64,000 bases of DNA, from assembly GCA_014381825.1 (NCBI GenBank), contig JACNKX010000149.1, forward strand, positions 124,001 to 188,000, written 5' to 3'. Below the pieces are notes generated by a model that was given only the letters and a program-made list of their open reading frames with translations, did not search any database and was not told the DNA's origin. The DNA comes from Planctomycetota bacterium (GTDB lineage: Bacteria > Planctomycetota > Planctomycetia > Pirellulales > Pirellulaceae). Made by a program: the position numbers and the translations under genes. Position 1 is the stretch's first letter; every line of letters starts with the position of its first letter. Below, one piece after another: positions 50,801-53,956 of this stretch.

Positions 50801-53739
50801 GTGCGACGTCGGCGAACGGCGCTGAAGTCTCGCTAACATCGGGTGCGATTTCCTATCAACCGCCCGTCGATTTCTTTGGAACTGATACGTTTACCTACAC
50901 GGTCCGAGACAACGGATCACCCGCCGCCAGCGCGACGGGGACGGTTACCGTGACCGTTCGTGAAGTAAACGACGCGCCGGTCCCAGTCGCAGATACGCGT
51001 GTTACTCCGGAGGATACGCGTCACGTCTTCAATGCCGCGGTCCTCGCGCAAAACGATGCTGCCGGTCCAAGTAACGAGAGTACGCAACTGCTGAGCGTGA
51101 CGGGCGTAAGTGCCGCAAGCGCGAATCAAGGAACTGTGTCGCTAGTTTCTGGAGTGATTACGTACACACCGCCTGCTGATTTTAACGGGGAGGATGTCTT
51201 TACATACACCGTTTCCGATAGTGGCTCGCCGTCGCGGACGGCGACCGGCGTCGTGACGATGAATGTGACTGCGGTAAATGATGCACCTTCGGCCGGTCCA
51301 GATTCGCGAAATACGTCGGAAGATATCGCGTTGACGATTTCGGCGGCAGCGTTGCTCAATAACGATGTCCGCGGCCCAGCGAACGAAAGCGGTCAAACGC
51401 TGACGGTTGAGAGCGTATCTGCGACGAGCGCTCAAGGTGGCTTTGTTACGTTCAACTCAAGCACCAAACAGCTCGTCTATACACCGAAGGCTGACTTCAA
51501 TGGTAACGATACTTTCACCTATACGCTTTCGGACAATGGCCTAACCAACGGTGCGCTCGACGAGAAGAACGCAACCACAACGGTTACAGTGACCGTATCG
51601 CCGGTGAATGATCCGCCGGTCGTTGTTCCAGATAATCTGGCAACCAGTGAAGACCGTACACTTGCGATTGATACGAGCATACTATTGTTGAACGATCTGC
51701 CCGGGCCATCACAGGCTGGAATCGATAACGAGTTGAATCAATCAGTTAACGTCACCAGTACCAGCCAGACGAGTACCCGTGGCGGCACGATCACCTTAGT
51801 TGGTACGACCGTCACCTATTCTCCACCCTTGGATTTTTCCGGTCTTGATACGTTTACATACACGATCCGGGACAATGGCACGACGAGTGGCTTGCCCGAC
51901 GCCATGTCCGCAACGGGTGTGATTTCGATCAGCATCTCCGCCGTGAACGATCCACCCATCATGAGTTCTTCTACAACTGGTACTCAAGAAGATCAAGTCA
52001 CCTCGATCGCTCCTTCGATATTGACACAAAACGATAATGGAGGTCCGGGGACTGAGAGTGCCCAACTGTTAACGGTCATTGGCGTAGTAAGCACCAGTGC
52101 CCAAGGTGGCGGACTGTCTTTGGACACTAACGGTGTCGTGACTTACACACCACCAGCGAATTTCAACGGCCTCGATACATTCACCTACACGGTTCGCGAC
52201 AACGGGTTGACGAACGGCGCTTCGGATCCACAGACAGCCATCGGTACGCATTCGGTCACCATTACTCCCTCAAATGATCCACCCAATGCCGTAAACGACG
52301 CGTTCGCGACCAACGAAGACGCCGTGCTTCTCGTTCCAGGTCTGGGTGTGCTGGCAAACGACTTTGACATCGATTTGCCCGCAGATACGAAGACGGTCAG
52401 CACTCCAACCGTCACACAGAGCGTTATGGGGGCTCTTGTTACGCTCGACCCGGATGGAACGTTTACGTACGACCCCACGTCGGCCGCAATTATCCAGGCG
52501 CTTCGACCCGGAGAGTCGCTGAACGACAGCTTCCTCTATCGGGCGTTCGACGGCACAATCGTGTCCAATCAAGCGACCGTAAATATCAACGTTACCGGAG
52601 TCAACGATGCGCCAGTAGCAATGGATGATACGTTTAGTATCTCCGAAGACTCCCAGCTTATCGTTGCCCAAGTGAATAGCATTTTGGCAAACGATACGGA
52701 CGCAGAACCCGGTGCCCCTCAGTCCTTGACGGTCGTTCGAATTAGCGGCCCGACGAACGGCACGTTGAATTTGGATTCTGACGGCACATTTACATACACG
52801 CCCGCACCGAACTTCAATGGCGCTGATTCGTTCGTATACCGGGCAAATGATGGCGCGACGAACTCGAATGCTGCGACCGTTGCCATCAACGTGGTGGCGA
52901 CGAATGATCCACCGAACGCCGGACCCGATGCTTATTCGACAGTGAGTTCGACGCAGCTCAGCGTGAATGCTGCAAACGGAGTCTTGAGTAACGATAGCGA
53001 TGGCGAGCAAACGACGCCACTGACGGCTCAACTTGCGACCGCAGCGTCAAGCGGCACGATCTTTCTGGATTCAGATGGTTCGTTCACTTACACTCCGAAC
53101 GTCGGATTTGCGGGAAATGATCGGTTCACTTACCGAGCGATCGACGACGGCGGTTTGCTGTCTGCACCGGCATCCGTAAACATCACAGTGTCAAGCGGGA
53201 CAGCGTTCCAGAATCCCACCAACCCTCGCGACGTGAATAATGATGGAGTAGTCTCGCCGATTGATGCATTGTTGTTGATTAATTACCTCAACGCGAATGG
53301 TTCACACCTGTTGACATCGGAATTGACTGGGATTCCATTCCCGGATACCAATGGTGACGATAACATCTCACCCGCCGACGTTCTCGTCGTGATCAATCAG
53401 TTGAACTCGCCAGGAAACGGAGAGGGCGAGGCACTTATTCAAGTCACGCACAGTGATGCGAATGAGCAGCTCTTGGTTCCCGACGCTGCCATTCAACCGG
53501 CGGAGCGGACGACGCTTGCCTCCGTCGAGCCCCTGACCGACCTGCGGCTCGCCGATGAGAACGAAGACTCTTCAGGCGAAGACTTCTTTGCTGATTTGGG
53601 GCGTCATGACTTTGCTCGTCAGCATCAAGCGATGACTCCGTCAGCTCGTGCCTCCCTTGCAGCAAAAGCGAAAGACCTCGAGAACGCTCTCAATAGTCTC
53701 GTCGGTGTGAACGACCTGAAAGACGACCTCATCGACTGA
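26824..53739 (+). CDS. Giant modular M36 (fungalysin-like) metallopeptidase/surface protein (giant 2)
   Basis: About 8971 residues. I chose ATG 26824, preceded by AAGGG, over the in-frame ATG 26785. The N-terminus is basic and ends in LEQLESRQLLA (residues 28-38), the planctomycete extracellular export signature. Then: FTP-like propeptide (about 75-220), M36 peptidase (about 285-660; HEFGH 450-454, Glu480), one EVQT-type repeat, a degenerate metalloprotease-like domain (about 1093-1245), pre-peptidase domains, beta-helix (about 1540-2540) with three Fn3-like inserts, a shared scaffold (to about 3720), nested repeat arrays (3749-5300 and 6060-6470), GEVED (about 6502-6671), about 18 cadherin/VCBS-like repeats (6673-8790), a dockerin-like pair (about 8797-8863) and a charged tail. 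Probable role: exported protease/adhesin fixed to the cell envelope or matrix. It is the paralogue and downstream neighbour of giant 1. Domain calls are by motif. Confidence 0.93.
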   Translation: MAKRRTPRRLSRHSSRLHELITKRQMLLEQLESRQLLAVSPIGGAAHEHAGLVALPAQHELMNFGGYLSEPSTQDPLDIASEFLSDNASSLGLTSESFDEYLISSVVESAHVGTTHIHLQQTYNDLEVANATINVNVADDGQVISVGSSFVSGLQTLEPPLIPAPVLTAPEAVDSLAGEFGWTLSQPPVLITSQNDVAQTSLVTSSGIALNDIAAELQYVPQGNGVELAWRLNVQTVDGEHWYDVSVSADDGDVLNLIDWSAHASYNVLPSPLDSPLDGPRAIVVDPQDVVASPFGWHDTDGVAGNEFTTTQGNNVLAIEDRDNNLAGPSPDGGATLTFDFPLDFNQNASQWTEAATTNLFYWNNVLHDVHFQYGFDEASGNFQETNYDGSAGGSDAVLAAAQFGADNGIANNATMQTPPDGISPIMRMFEFNLTNPTRDSDLEPGIIVHEFGHGVSNRLTGGPADSGALSAVQSRGMGEGWSDWWALVFAQTSSDGQFDAYPIGNWVLGQPASGGGIRSFPYSFNLSINPLTYDDGNSRFPVGSPHAEGEIWASVLWDMNWLLINKHGYDSDLYNGTGGNNLAMQLVMDGLKLQPANPSFLDARDAILAADLALTGGENQDCIWTAFARRGMGFSASDGGSGNATSVIAAFDLPPIPISPQLISINPNEGEIFNFDTDAGVNPGVDNILQTSPRELTFRFASNPGLDLNTLDGIRITRSGFDGTFADGNEVEVVPGFEGFGASSSIVIARFAEALPNDSYKIEIFGEDNAIANVTALRNTDGELYVVADDTTVDGLNQDTIYFELALGAQVVSVVPQPVSRVNEVSLGGTPAGGTFTLTFDGEMTGDLDFDATAIEVQGALEALSNVNPGDVVVNDNGPWNVAFHGQYGGRDLPFSIDGSNLVGSGLAPKVTERGLSQARNQIIVHFNEDDLHSIAIETPADPSMGPTVVNPSFYKLIQTNDTARNTDDSVAIQPTKIYYDPASNKAVLTFADDIAELAGSGTYRLRIGTDEFVPSVVAPITPVKQVVSVDAGSSFDSSNKVLGDLSATSNTSQIIASTIERQALPLDYPGDQDEPGHRDLEFPFDSHVTQAADQIDGITVVFYNFRNDYGVSPNGQQLFNVITEAQKQRVRELVELASQYYGVQFVETADQGITIATGDPRALNPNETLGENGVGVIASGNIENGLVILNAAHNWYDGFGQEDSDINTISWFQSAANGISLILGGGFSNDLPALQLQQDIEDSPTNTSPGLVVPNVTVPEPVFPGDADIVHGQYLYRPDSRDIDIYEFTLNDSGSFTAETMAERLNNSSQLDTVLRLYREVQDDMGVAVLDGNGNPVRVLISQNDDYFSEDSLIRLDLDPGKYFIGVSASGNANYDPAIEDSGIGGLTEGVYELRLEFRPNADKSIVDVDGTPLDGDADGIAGGVYNFWFRTQALNRTFDIVVDGDSFGNGRVVTITNGQGALRRFEFRTSGAASGANIQIDVLPTDTSDMLAAKLAMAITDVGGFDVGATAVGSKVVLTGERDALLSTDTFEIESHGKTIFVDKTAATSGSNGSFSQPFNNISRANVVNAFDNAHAGDVVRIVGNGGVDGSLDSLNDAFAYEIGLGGPGNTVRSDGATMDVPKGVTVMIDAGALFKLRQANIGVGSSTASVDRSAGALQILGTPEQSVFLTSYDDRNTGVNTNTVLTTPQQGNWGGILLREDIDRGLGRFSYGREGIFLNYVNHADIKYGGGNVRIDGVLQIVNPIHLTDTRPTISHNNITLSADAAISADPNSFEESNFHSPRAQSFGAFVSDYDRVGPDVHGNTLSANSNNAMFVRIATPAGGALKQLTVPGRFDDTDVVHTISENLVIQGTPGGSVLEESPPSLALLAFDKLAGGDLPTGAYEYRITYVDANGSESLPSIASAEVTLLGGAEQGTVRLRNLPLATSGFVARRLYRSAVAGSGTYDLVAQIDGVSTTFVDTGASAGGSLQVPALNALTLTPDVSGTLPTGTFKYKISFVDSLGRESLLSDPSGAATLSGSDTAIRLDNIPRLQDHTRRVYRSAADGSGPYLLIATLSDDTTATHLDSGPANAPTPIVTFTSLAPASGGVLTSGTYDYRLTFVDPTGEEGLPSASTPSTTIGGLLGSIQVSNLQTLPGHTRRIYRSVPNRPGDYVLIAELNESSTSYIDLGGNSRAAIEQMTLRRARLDASLVIDPGLIIKLEGAHVRADLGAQLVAEGHEGQEIIFTSRADDRYGAGGEFDTNNDNASLSGANQPAPGDWGGLFFGQTSRGSIDHALISFAGGVNRIEGDFAGFNAVEIHQAEVRLTNSVIENNASGVGGSASSERFGRGFNAPGAIFIRGAQPVIVGNVIRDNGEVLTDVGTAAININVNSVNFRLLEDYGRSTGEVNLIERFLDNQGPLIRDNQIGTNEINGMTVRGGILTTQGVWDDTDIVHVVFDEIIVPDFHTYGGLRLESGTAEGLVVKLSGQNAGFTASGRPLDIDDRIGGSLQIVGRAGFPVVLTSLGDSSVGAGFQPNGLPQVETNNLATSGVPGDWRGVLLDQYGADRNVAVVLEDEASDETAPGPNATPDTAEFIGSLAANEKSGDENLRLGFEVHGFISASADIDVYSFVADGGTEVWLDLDRTTSSFDSVIELVDSSGNVLARSDNAYAEGVGIGPLVPDPQTLAFELDKSPFISKDRWSTNELDAGLRVALPGAIGARSIYHVRVRSSNPTVDTDLNGGLTSGVYQLQLRLRELDEVPGSTISFADIRYAQNGIEIVGGPTHSPLLGEFREDASDSNNARTNDSTGSAQLLGNVLNADRGTVSIAGSIDPDSRTILVRNNSNGLLVTGESAQDDDFYEFDLIRDSVEHAYSNMVSTTFDIDLADGLGRADTSLWVFAEVDVPGQGRVTRLILSGRDSNIAEDQGGPLEGADLDDLARQSFGTQDPYIGPVYLPENVNSRRDNINFNSFGDPYTYYVVVTSNSHSPRVLDQFYKENSNNQDVRLEPINSVERIAEDHIDGNFFGTSSFFSTNPIGNEQLPVLFDSNNFNTGTNTNSTSAVPFHLGDVNLFVSRDVGLFGNTSSTVYMVDPFTGEQEVTIGSFSGDAGDIAMREDGRLFGFQTRAQNGNSADGDTRTYFNVNFNNGTAARTDAGSTNLTTYVLDAAGTGLDVSPLGNNNDGVGFRINAIDYQGTFNSAGWLVGSRDDDRFGAGFEYGANILYNFDIRNGSIPGNDKANNVGRLSGGGMQEFDRGQILTSTKVIPLNAATGDTFTLTLGNESISYTAQGVGGPLFPLEGEVVAGLQAAWNQAALTKPEFNAFQVTQTTESQFLVQGRVPALDIELIDPLGASIAPGPSGSIFSGFATDGGMSGGLGGFFSEDLLVDGFGPGGTITGLAIPENTFGTAYAVSDEGGLWEVDLFGGFGGTGNVGDYVETSAVDLLVGDFGSRVQFEGLAFGPPDLSNGAYANTLFAIDGSGDLWAMNTVGSLQPIFENGALSVSTNLSSATGLDFSTLDENLWHVTSNRGADPGHGIESTLDGRGSLTGGSSFYFGNEEFGGGNNSSDGIAGGNFNQRIRDYNFPGGAHGTLQSNPFSLEGYVPADQPVLYFNYFLDTEDTEYDPDANPTNFMRDALRVYVVNEDGETTLVATSDLFQDERSDEFDIGQNEIFNFGGSCNHPDGVFVGQENRNTPCVQPLFETQTNAQNDQQWRQARIDLDRFAGQKNLKLRFDFSTAASFDFGNISNTGEELRAIPGADVRDAQIVTVRNGNTFQTTTLEFDAGVTLVAPTGANINQGDAFSLDNGVDPAVTFEFNADGFFSSSLSVPAADLFGDGDVFQVADGVATQPFAFEFDSGFTLTVPPAGAGAAGVADGDSFTMTDGVSSSVEFEFDSDGVIGSSTPVNIAPNRVLTVASVGAGVAQVDEGDTFTVDDGLGGVVTFEFDRDGTFTGTNTRIDIADQQILSVPFAATGFGGVSDGDLFAVNEGLGGPDVVFEFDNDGAFIDGNADLVPDNELINISDHIFIDVPFPGLGPGGVMDGDNFAVTVGTTTTTFEFDTDGTVTGSRIPVILDMSLVAVQRTNVANAMVAAINGAAIGVSAQRIGAGTVRLRNPDPSVTVDLTAAASLSEARVGLTQRELTDLITTAITNAASLSVTAVREGSGRVVLVNSTAGHVITVASPATLIASSRALSQSVVTQRTLNAIQLSGFAINAGPLTTGQIRFTNANPSTIFSISGSGGISSFTIALSQDEVADRIVSAVNGTSLGLTSSNLGSGDVHLGGDAHTIDIASTPTLTVAGAAGITTLGATRLAFDPSANANQMAISIANAIATATATTAARSGNLVGLGAGATFNPGTSPITPDGIVPVLFADDLSADEVAQNIEAAILGVGLAGTGGGVTSQFITEPNDLPPNTFDSGISGTGAFRGTGIMGDGLTFTGFDQDVIAVTLNAGDTISIDVDTFGGTLDALVGFVDPAFTQFLLLSFDDPAPGETPSLDPYIETTVTTGGTYFALVRAESGSGAYDIEISVNGSGTFASSGGVFRSEHRVNLPGIAIARSADLAAFFIEGDQGVASNNTPIHINSAMSDFQVADAIARATSGALAGYETTILARDGSQITDGDTFTVSNVPDIQPSSALLFETNDTLGNAVFSGLTGGAGFYSASGQIGDNFQVTTNPALDVDLIRVTLLAGDTINVDIDAAELGSTLDSTLVLFDSLGTVVAINADGVAHGELATTDSYLSATVANAGTYYVGVSADTNNAYNPLLQGSGATATTTGTYSLEISLNEHNSATFEFDAGIVLTIPEPLTLQVPNSGGFGGFGSLVSDGETFSISDGTTVVNFELDRNGFVFGLNTPVPFTFFSTQDDIAKSIANVLSNAGLGLNPSNLGNGQVLLGAQANHTLNLSGSFNLSQTGQSSSLADGEAFLINDGVGGGNVVFEFDTDLMTALGSIPVSIVDTGITIPAAGGATLAGGVADGEIFSIDDGQGGLPVSFEFDSDGLLTTLTNTPIPFFDDSIRPPAATVLSAGINNTVLTIPVVDSSQFASHTLPFDILVDTEQMRVTAINANDLTVIRPVNFTAAAAHGINAVVRAVSIIPPSTQDQLVDAIVAVLDNAGLGLSPINSGLGAVRLNTNGHVASVISAPSLGLTALPQTRDQITAGVLSAISGAGTGVVATSLGGGQIQLAGTTQFVDSSGTAALTQTGTIGASTADAIVIPYTPTLVFTANDAAQAISSAIRSASLDIATVVSGRRIELSGQDIAVNLAGTFALSSESPNNAITTERELVRLIGGQLISQDLGPFGVQLLGFEDVLAGDEFGAYSLSRVNSAAYPAALRALDNAHEGVYIDDVIIGFAERGEMVLNSGDNTIIDENFELINDELEGFHDLTLVGDYQLEIRAGDDFGEFASGTFAGTSGVAVLTGLNTNSRAASQYTLIANPGAVIADGDTFEITDGIHSRTFEFDDLSGVVGLGVVPGHVRIGYLPADDANGIAERMRDAINAEHLAGGFAISASLSDGTDSGPDSTGSMVDLVGDVVFFGSQGINAQVNAGYAIDNDELFRFENTSQSGEKIDSITLSLPGGLSFNTVLRSGTAGFNVHRSSNQVGAEFTSLNPDEITIDFSRFGAGQKFVFGLDIFDGSFFNRFGAALGRNLVGATATIRFDSGREVIDTFTRLPSDGGVATVLGGDHQITAVAFSGQSDQNTHRDQGQIIVHSNQISDSQEFAIISDAGARTRNDLATLAGNTAHPGPPINFDSTNNQNLAPGPVIANNVISGGGQGGILFSGDTNNGQQGAVPFGRIVNNTIYGDIAAFAGIQVEQSASPTLLNNIVAGSFIGVSVDNTSLSTVIGATLFKDNAFNGVIGGTVFDSATGVGSAPIVLTSTDPLFVNAASDNFYPQANSQAIDSSLDSLQDRDDFANRIKAPLGIGPSPILAPDRDAFGQLRVDDPLVSTPAAQGSNVFKDRGALDRADVTGPTAILVNPRDNDAEGNDLDRSTTFVRLDREGLSNFEILIEDGDGTGPDPRSTTSQAFVLTENGRTLVDDVDYIFGFNATSNTVRFTPVSGIWRSGSVYEISVNNRDRIVVNVPSADTVRDGDRFVVTDATGVSQRFEFESGFTLAVPETLAIQVPAAGAAAISDGDTFRVSDGVTTSIFDFDFDGNSLNLGISLDPADTASDVADKIVDALIAQAALGFSPRALSGGIVHLGSRPNHTLDVSGSSLTQSGLPAGVQDGELLRVGDGTNELVLEFDSNGTADPANTVISVDPARTHTEVASDIAQAIRDAGLGLDATLHLGDGSVNLGGDINHTVDISLSTILLSGQPGVAPAITVFVPDGGLAVTDGGTFTIDDGTTTVTFEFDKDGSTVQGNVSIAVLDAWTQDEVADAVVTVLSNSGLGLNPVNIGTGAVTLGESARHSVDVGSSGLTSIGVPGGAVAVFFRPSSLVFTQAQMQGALLNAVRTSTLASIAASPRDRQTIFLDGATSVIGLSNFNLEGVKDVAGNALQPNRPPADTRFTILTPGVVLDYGDAPDGVAGAVASYDTLIANNGARHAVVSSDGLRLGAFVDVEPDGQPTISADGDDLDSSGNDDDGVIFGGILTPNFAPLLEVTASDFGFVDAWVDFNQDGDWNDFGEKILDSVPVVDGTNLLSPSLVPANAGLGDTFARFRISRVGSTFPTGLVVDGEVEDYAVRVLPNDPPFVAPPFNTSGVPTQTGIEDGADITIDLENVGGLPIFADNDIGVTGDMLIYTAALDVAASANPAVVTVSLVGSTITLDPQPEQNGEATIVVTATDQAGRTAETSFTVFIAAVNDSPVLTLPVGVQAAFEDISKVIPGITVADIDLAPTDLVELTLTAMNPASFLTVSTSAIGGVTLSNLGANQNGTSAVTISATLAQINATFSSGNGLVYLGAQDFFGDDEIHVELSDLGQHADPPNSQAPIIVSGDISVAVAAVNDAPITAILGDQEVPEDTNLVLNGLVITDPDAGNANLEVLIDVVEGIVQLNSGNAVVPGDLVIAGADNSSSVNIKGTLNELNAVLNGMKFRGNQDFNGLASLTVTVDDLGNSPAPPRQTTQFIDIQVLAVNDAPSFTISQPVLPVINEDGGLQSVPLVSLLDVTRGPVTAVDEVGQAVSFQLTRVVGAGDLAFSLEPVVNPTTGDLSYAAAPNANGQAVFEVTLMDNGGVSTLNQNGQVVATGEDTSAPVSITITVNAVNDAPRFTRGANEQINEDELDLNDVGNLNDDTRLQTVEAWATDLTRGPLNAIDEINQTLQFNVTPIQSTFQIGNLTFASPPAIDAATGDLTYETTPDTNGVRVFRVTLQDGGSGVFPNANVSQTETLTISVAPVNDPPSFTTAGTSQTIDEDAAPQNVSAFVTDISRGPAMPSDEDGQVLTFVVETAFAGTTTDARAAFSQFPSVSALTGDLNYQVAPNVNGSFVVTLQLDDSGTGDAFPPNDDTSPTQSFTITVDPINDAPQFQLMDQNTSTLGVVDVLIDEDASLVSIPGFATGVSKGPSDESNQVLAFDVTVQSTTRSLAFTVPPAVNLNGAEGQLTFQTAPNTNGSATIVVSLRDDGDGTAPNSNTSIPQTFTVNVNSVNDPPFVVTGNEIADLDVNEDAPSTDIELFPNVFNDFDINAFDNDSLTLTVVNEATLATQGIINASIVQTAQSAILTIDYLPNQNSDVNGIEVIVQAEDSSGVPGAPGIPGIPGAIVQDTFTVTVNPVNDAPVIVSTQPLSAPEDVLANLGGLSISDVDVAETSNGGIEVTFQATNGSLTINPLIGLGITDNGTKTVIVTGTPASFKTMLDDPNGLQYQSDSNYYGPDSLVITVDDQGNTGQSASTSLTATLTVPLTVTAVNDAPTAIGDAVATPEDVPIVINGATLRANDERGPSNENQQALVVSSVSATSTNGGMVELDTINKTVTYTPPADFIGTDTFTYQVTDDGLTDGASDSMTATGTATVTVSAVNDSPVPGPDAQAIDEDLQLVFDAVSLVGNDLPGPVTATDEVGQILNVVAVSATSANGAEVSLTSGAISYQPPVDFFGTDTFTYTVRDNGSPAASATGTVTVTVREVNDAPVPVADTRVTPEDTRHVFNAAVLAQNDAAGPSNESTQLLSVTGVSAASANQGTVSLVSGVITYTPPADFNGEDVFTYTVSDSGSPSRTATGVVTMNVTAVNDAPSAGPDSRNTSEDIALTISAAALLNNDVRGPANESGQTLTVESVSATSAQGGFVTFNSSTKQLVYTPKADFNGNDTFTYTLSDNGLTNGALDEKNATTTVTVTVSPVNDPPVVVPDNLATSEDRTLAIDTSILLLNDLPGPSQAGIDNELNQSVNVTSTSQTSTRGGTITLVGTTVTYSPPLDFSGLDTFTYTIRDNGTTSGLPDAMSATGVISISISAVNDPPIMSSSTTGTQEDQVTSIAPSILTQNDNGGPGTESAQLLTVIGVVSTSAQGGGLSLDTNGVVTYTPPANFNGLDTFTYTVRDNGLTNGASDPQTAIGTHSVTITPSNDPPNAVNDAFATNEDAVLLVPGLGVLANDFDIDLPADTKTVSTPTVTQSVMGALVTLDPDGTFTYDPTSAAIIQALRPGESLNDSFLYRAFDGTIVSNQATVNINVTGVNDAPVAMDDTFSISEDSQLIVAQVNSILANDTDAEPGAPQSLTVVRISGPTNGTLNLDSDGTFTYTPAPNFNGADSFVYRANDGATNSNAATVAINVVATNDPPNAGPDAYSTVSSTQLSVNAANGVLSNDSDGEQTTPLTAQLATAASSGTIFLDSDGSFTYTPNVGFAGNDRFTYRAIDDGGLLSAPASVNITVSSGTAFQNPTNPRDVNNDGVVSPIDALLLINYLNANGSHLLTSELTGIPFPDTNGDDNISPADVLVVINQLNSPGNGEGEALIQVTHSDANEQLLVPDAAIQPAERTTLASVEPLTDLRLADENEDSSGEDFFADLGRHDFARQHQAMTPSARASLAAKAKDLENALNSLVGVNDLKDDLID
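27670..28800 (+). other. M36 fungalysin-type zinc metallopeptidase domain of giant 2
   Basis: HEFGHGVSNRLTGG (from 28171) gives two zinc-ligand His residues and the catalytic Glu. GMGEGWSD (from 28252) gives the third ligand, Glu480, 30 residues after the first His, which is the spacing of fungalysins. GEIWASVLWDMNW and the late CIWTAFARRGMG segment are also family features. An FTP-like propeptide lies before it (about 27046-27480), so the enzyme is probably made as a zymogen. All catalytic residues are present. In the visible part, giant 1 has no equivalent. Confidence 0.9.
30100..30560 (+). other. Degenerate metalloprotease-like domain in giant 2
   Basis: About 150 residues: ITVVFYNFRNDYG strand, QQLFNVITEAQKQRVRELVELA helix, YYGVQFVET strand, GVIASGNIENGLVILNA, then AANGISLILGGG and NDLPAL. 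In related planctomycete giant proteins, as I remember them, this place holds an HExxH zinc motif followed by LGLGH and LPP. Here the matching residues read ANGIS, so the site appears lost. The following EPVFPGDADIVHGQ pre-peptidase region is typical of such proteins. Confidence 0.45.
32419..33365 (+). repeat. Three fibronectin III-like repeats in giant 2 beta-helix
   Basis: Three units of about 105 residues. Each has LPTG(A/T)YxYxI(T/S)FVD, then G-x-E-(S/G)-LPS, then HTRR(I/V)YRS or ARRLYRS, and ends in a YVLIAEL-type strand with a short FVDTG or YIDLG linker. They sit exactly where giant 1 carries its EVQT-type array, after the shared ENLxIxGxPGG motif. Confidence 0.75.
36553..36880 (+). 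other. Tube-like beta module (TFTLT...AAWN) inserted in giant 2
   Basis: About 110 residues with GDTFTLTLGNESISYTA, VVAGLQAAWNQ and PEFNAFQVTQT. The module recalls small beta domains common in planctomycete and phage structural proteins. Giant 1 lacks it at the matching position (near 6130), passing directly to the GLTTGLAFF strand. Confidence 0.5.
38070..42720 (+). repeat. Nested array of DGDTF/FEFD half-repeats in giant 2
   Basis: The full unit (seen whole at 41230-41520) has an N half, V-x-DG(D/E)TFxxxDG...FEFDxDG, and a C half, T-x-x-x-(V/I)A-x-x-I...AGLGL...V-LG. By eye: seven N halves in a row (38070-39000), then six C halves in a row (39000-39990), a pre-peptidase domain (39990-40380), one N-C unit (40385-40600), an N half split by a second pre-peptidase domain (40615-41200), one N-C unit, two N halves, three C halves, and one last C half (42610-42720). 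That is about 12 N and 12 C. Giant 1 has only about 80 nt here (7195-7275). The array sits between LKLRFDFSTA and HEGVYIDD of the shared scaffold. Confidence 0.7.
45003..46230 (+). repeat. Second nested half-repeat array in giant 2
   Basis: An opening N half (VRDGDRFVVTD...FEFESG, near 45040), three complete N-C units (about 45120-45430, 45440-45720 and 45760-46040), then a lone C half (FTQAQMQGALLNAVRTS, near 46095). The outer halves appear to be one unit enclosing three others. The whole block interrupts an Ig-like domain: YEISVNN lies before it and LEGVKDVAGNALQPNRP after, matching YTILVDRSPVIGIRDLAGNLL of giant 1 at about 15590-15660 without interruption. Confidence 0.7.
46327..46836 (+). 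other. GEVED-type domain in giant 2
   Basis: Starts LDYGDAPDG, has DDDGVIFGG and WVDFNQDGDWND, and ends GEVEDYAVRV, which are the defining motifs of the GEVED domain of secreted bacterial proteins. Asp-rich loops suggest metal binding. Giant 1 has no copy in the visible part. Confidence 0.88.
46843..53190 (+). repeat. About 18 cadherin/VCBS-like repeats in giant 2
   Basis: Repeats of about 95-125 residues with VNDAP/VNDPP/VNDSP linkers (about 18 counted). From about 50320 to 52250 six successive repeats share a PEDxxL start, LxxNDxxGPxNE, SVSATSxNGG, YTPPADFxGxDTFTY and DNG ends. The last three are the shorter form with VLANDTD and FTYTPxxxFxGxDxF. Likely an extended calcium-stiffened stalk. 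Confidence 0.88.
49840..49884 (+). other. Short collagen-like Gly-X-Y run in giant 2
   Basis: Five successive triplets, GVP GAP GIP GIP GAI, in a loop of a cadherin-like repeat. Too short for a stable triple helix; probably a flexible insertion. Confidence 0.6.
53212..53412 (+). other. Dockerin-type I-like EF-hand pair at the C-terminus of giant 2
   Basis: Loops DVNNDGVVSPID and DTNGDDNISPAD with following helices LLLINYLNANG and LVVINQLNSPG. The second loop has lost a Gly (DGD to DDN), so its calcium site may be weaker. Position and sequence match giant 1. Confidence 0.85.
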
Positions 53740-53917
53740 AAGGCCGATCTGGTTCCTGGATAGTGATTTCATCGTGCTTGAAATGCTGGGGCGGTAGACT
53801 TGCCTCGCTATTCGCAATCAAACAGGCGTTGCCCTCTTCTACGGGGTTTTCTACGCTGGAGCATGAGCTGTCCAAGCAGAAAGAAGGATGGCGACCAGGC
53901 GGCTGGCGGTGAAAGTG

Positions 53918-53943
53918 TGACAATGGAGTCTGCGTTATTGTCA
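53918..53943 (+). promoter_or_regulatory. Inverted repeat just before the zinc-ribbon gene
   Basis: TGACAAT and ATTGTCA, a perfect 7-bp inverted repeat with a 12-nt spacer, ending 13 nt before the ATG. It could be an operator or an RNA hairpin close to the ribosome site (GAAGG at about 53946-53950). The rest of the 217-bp gap from 53740 shows no gene and no clear promoter. Confidence 0.35.
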
Positions 53944-53956
53944 GCGAAGGGATCAT

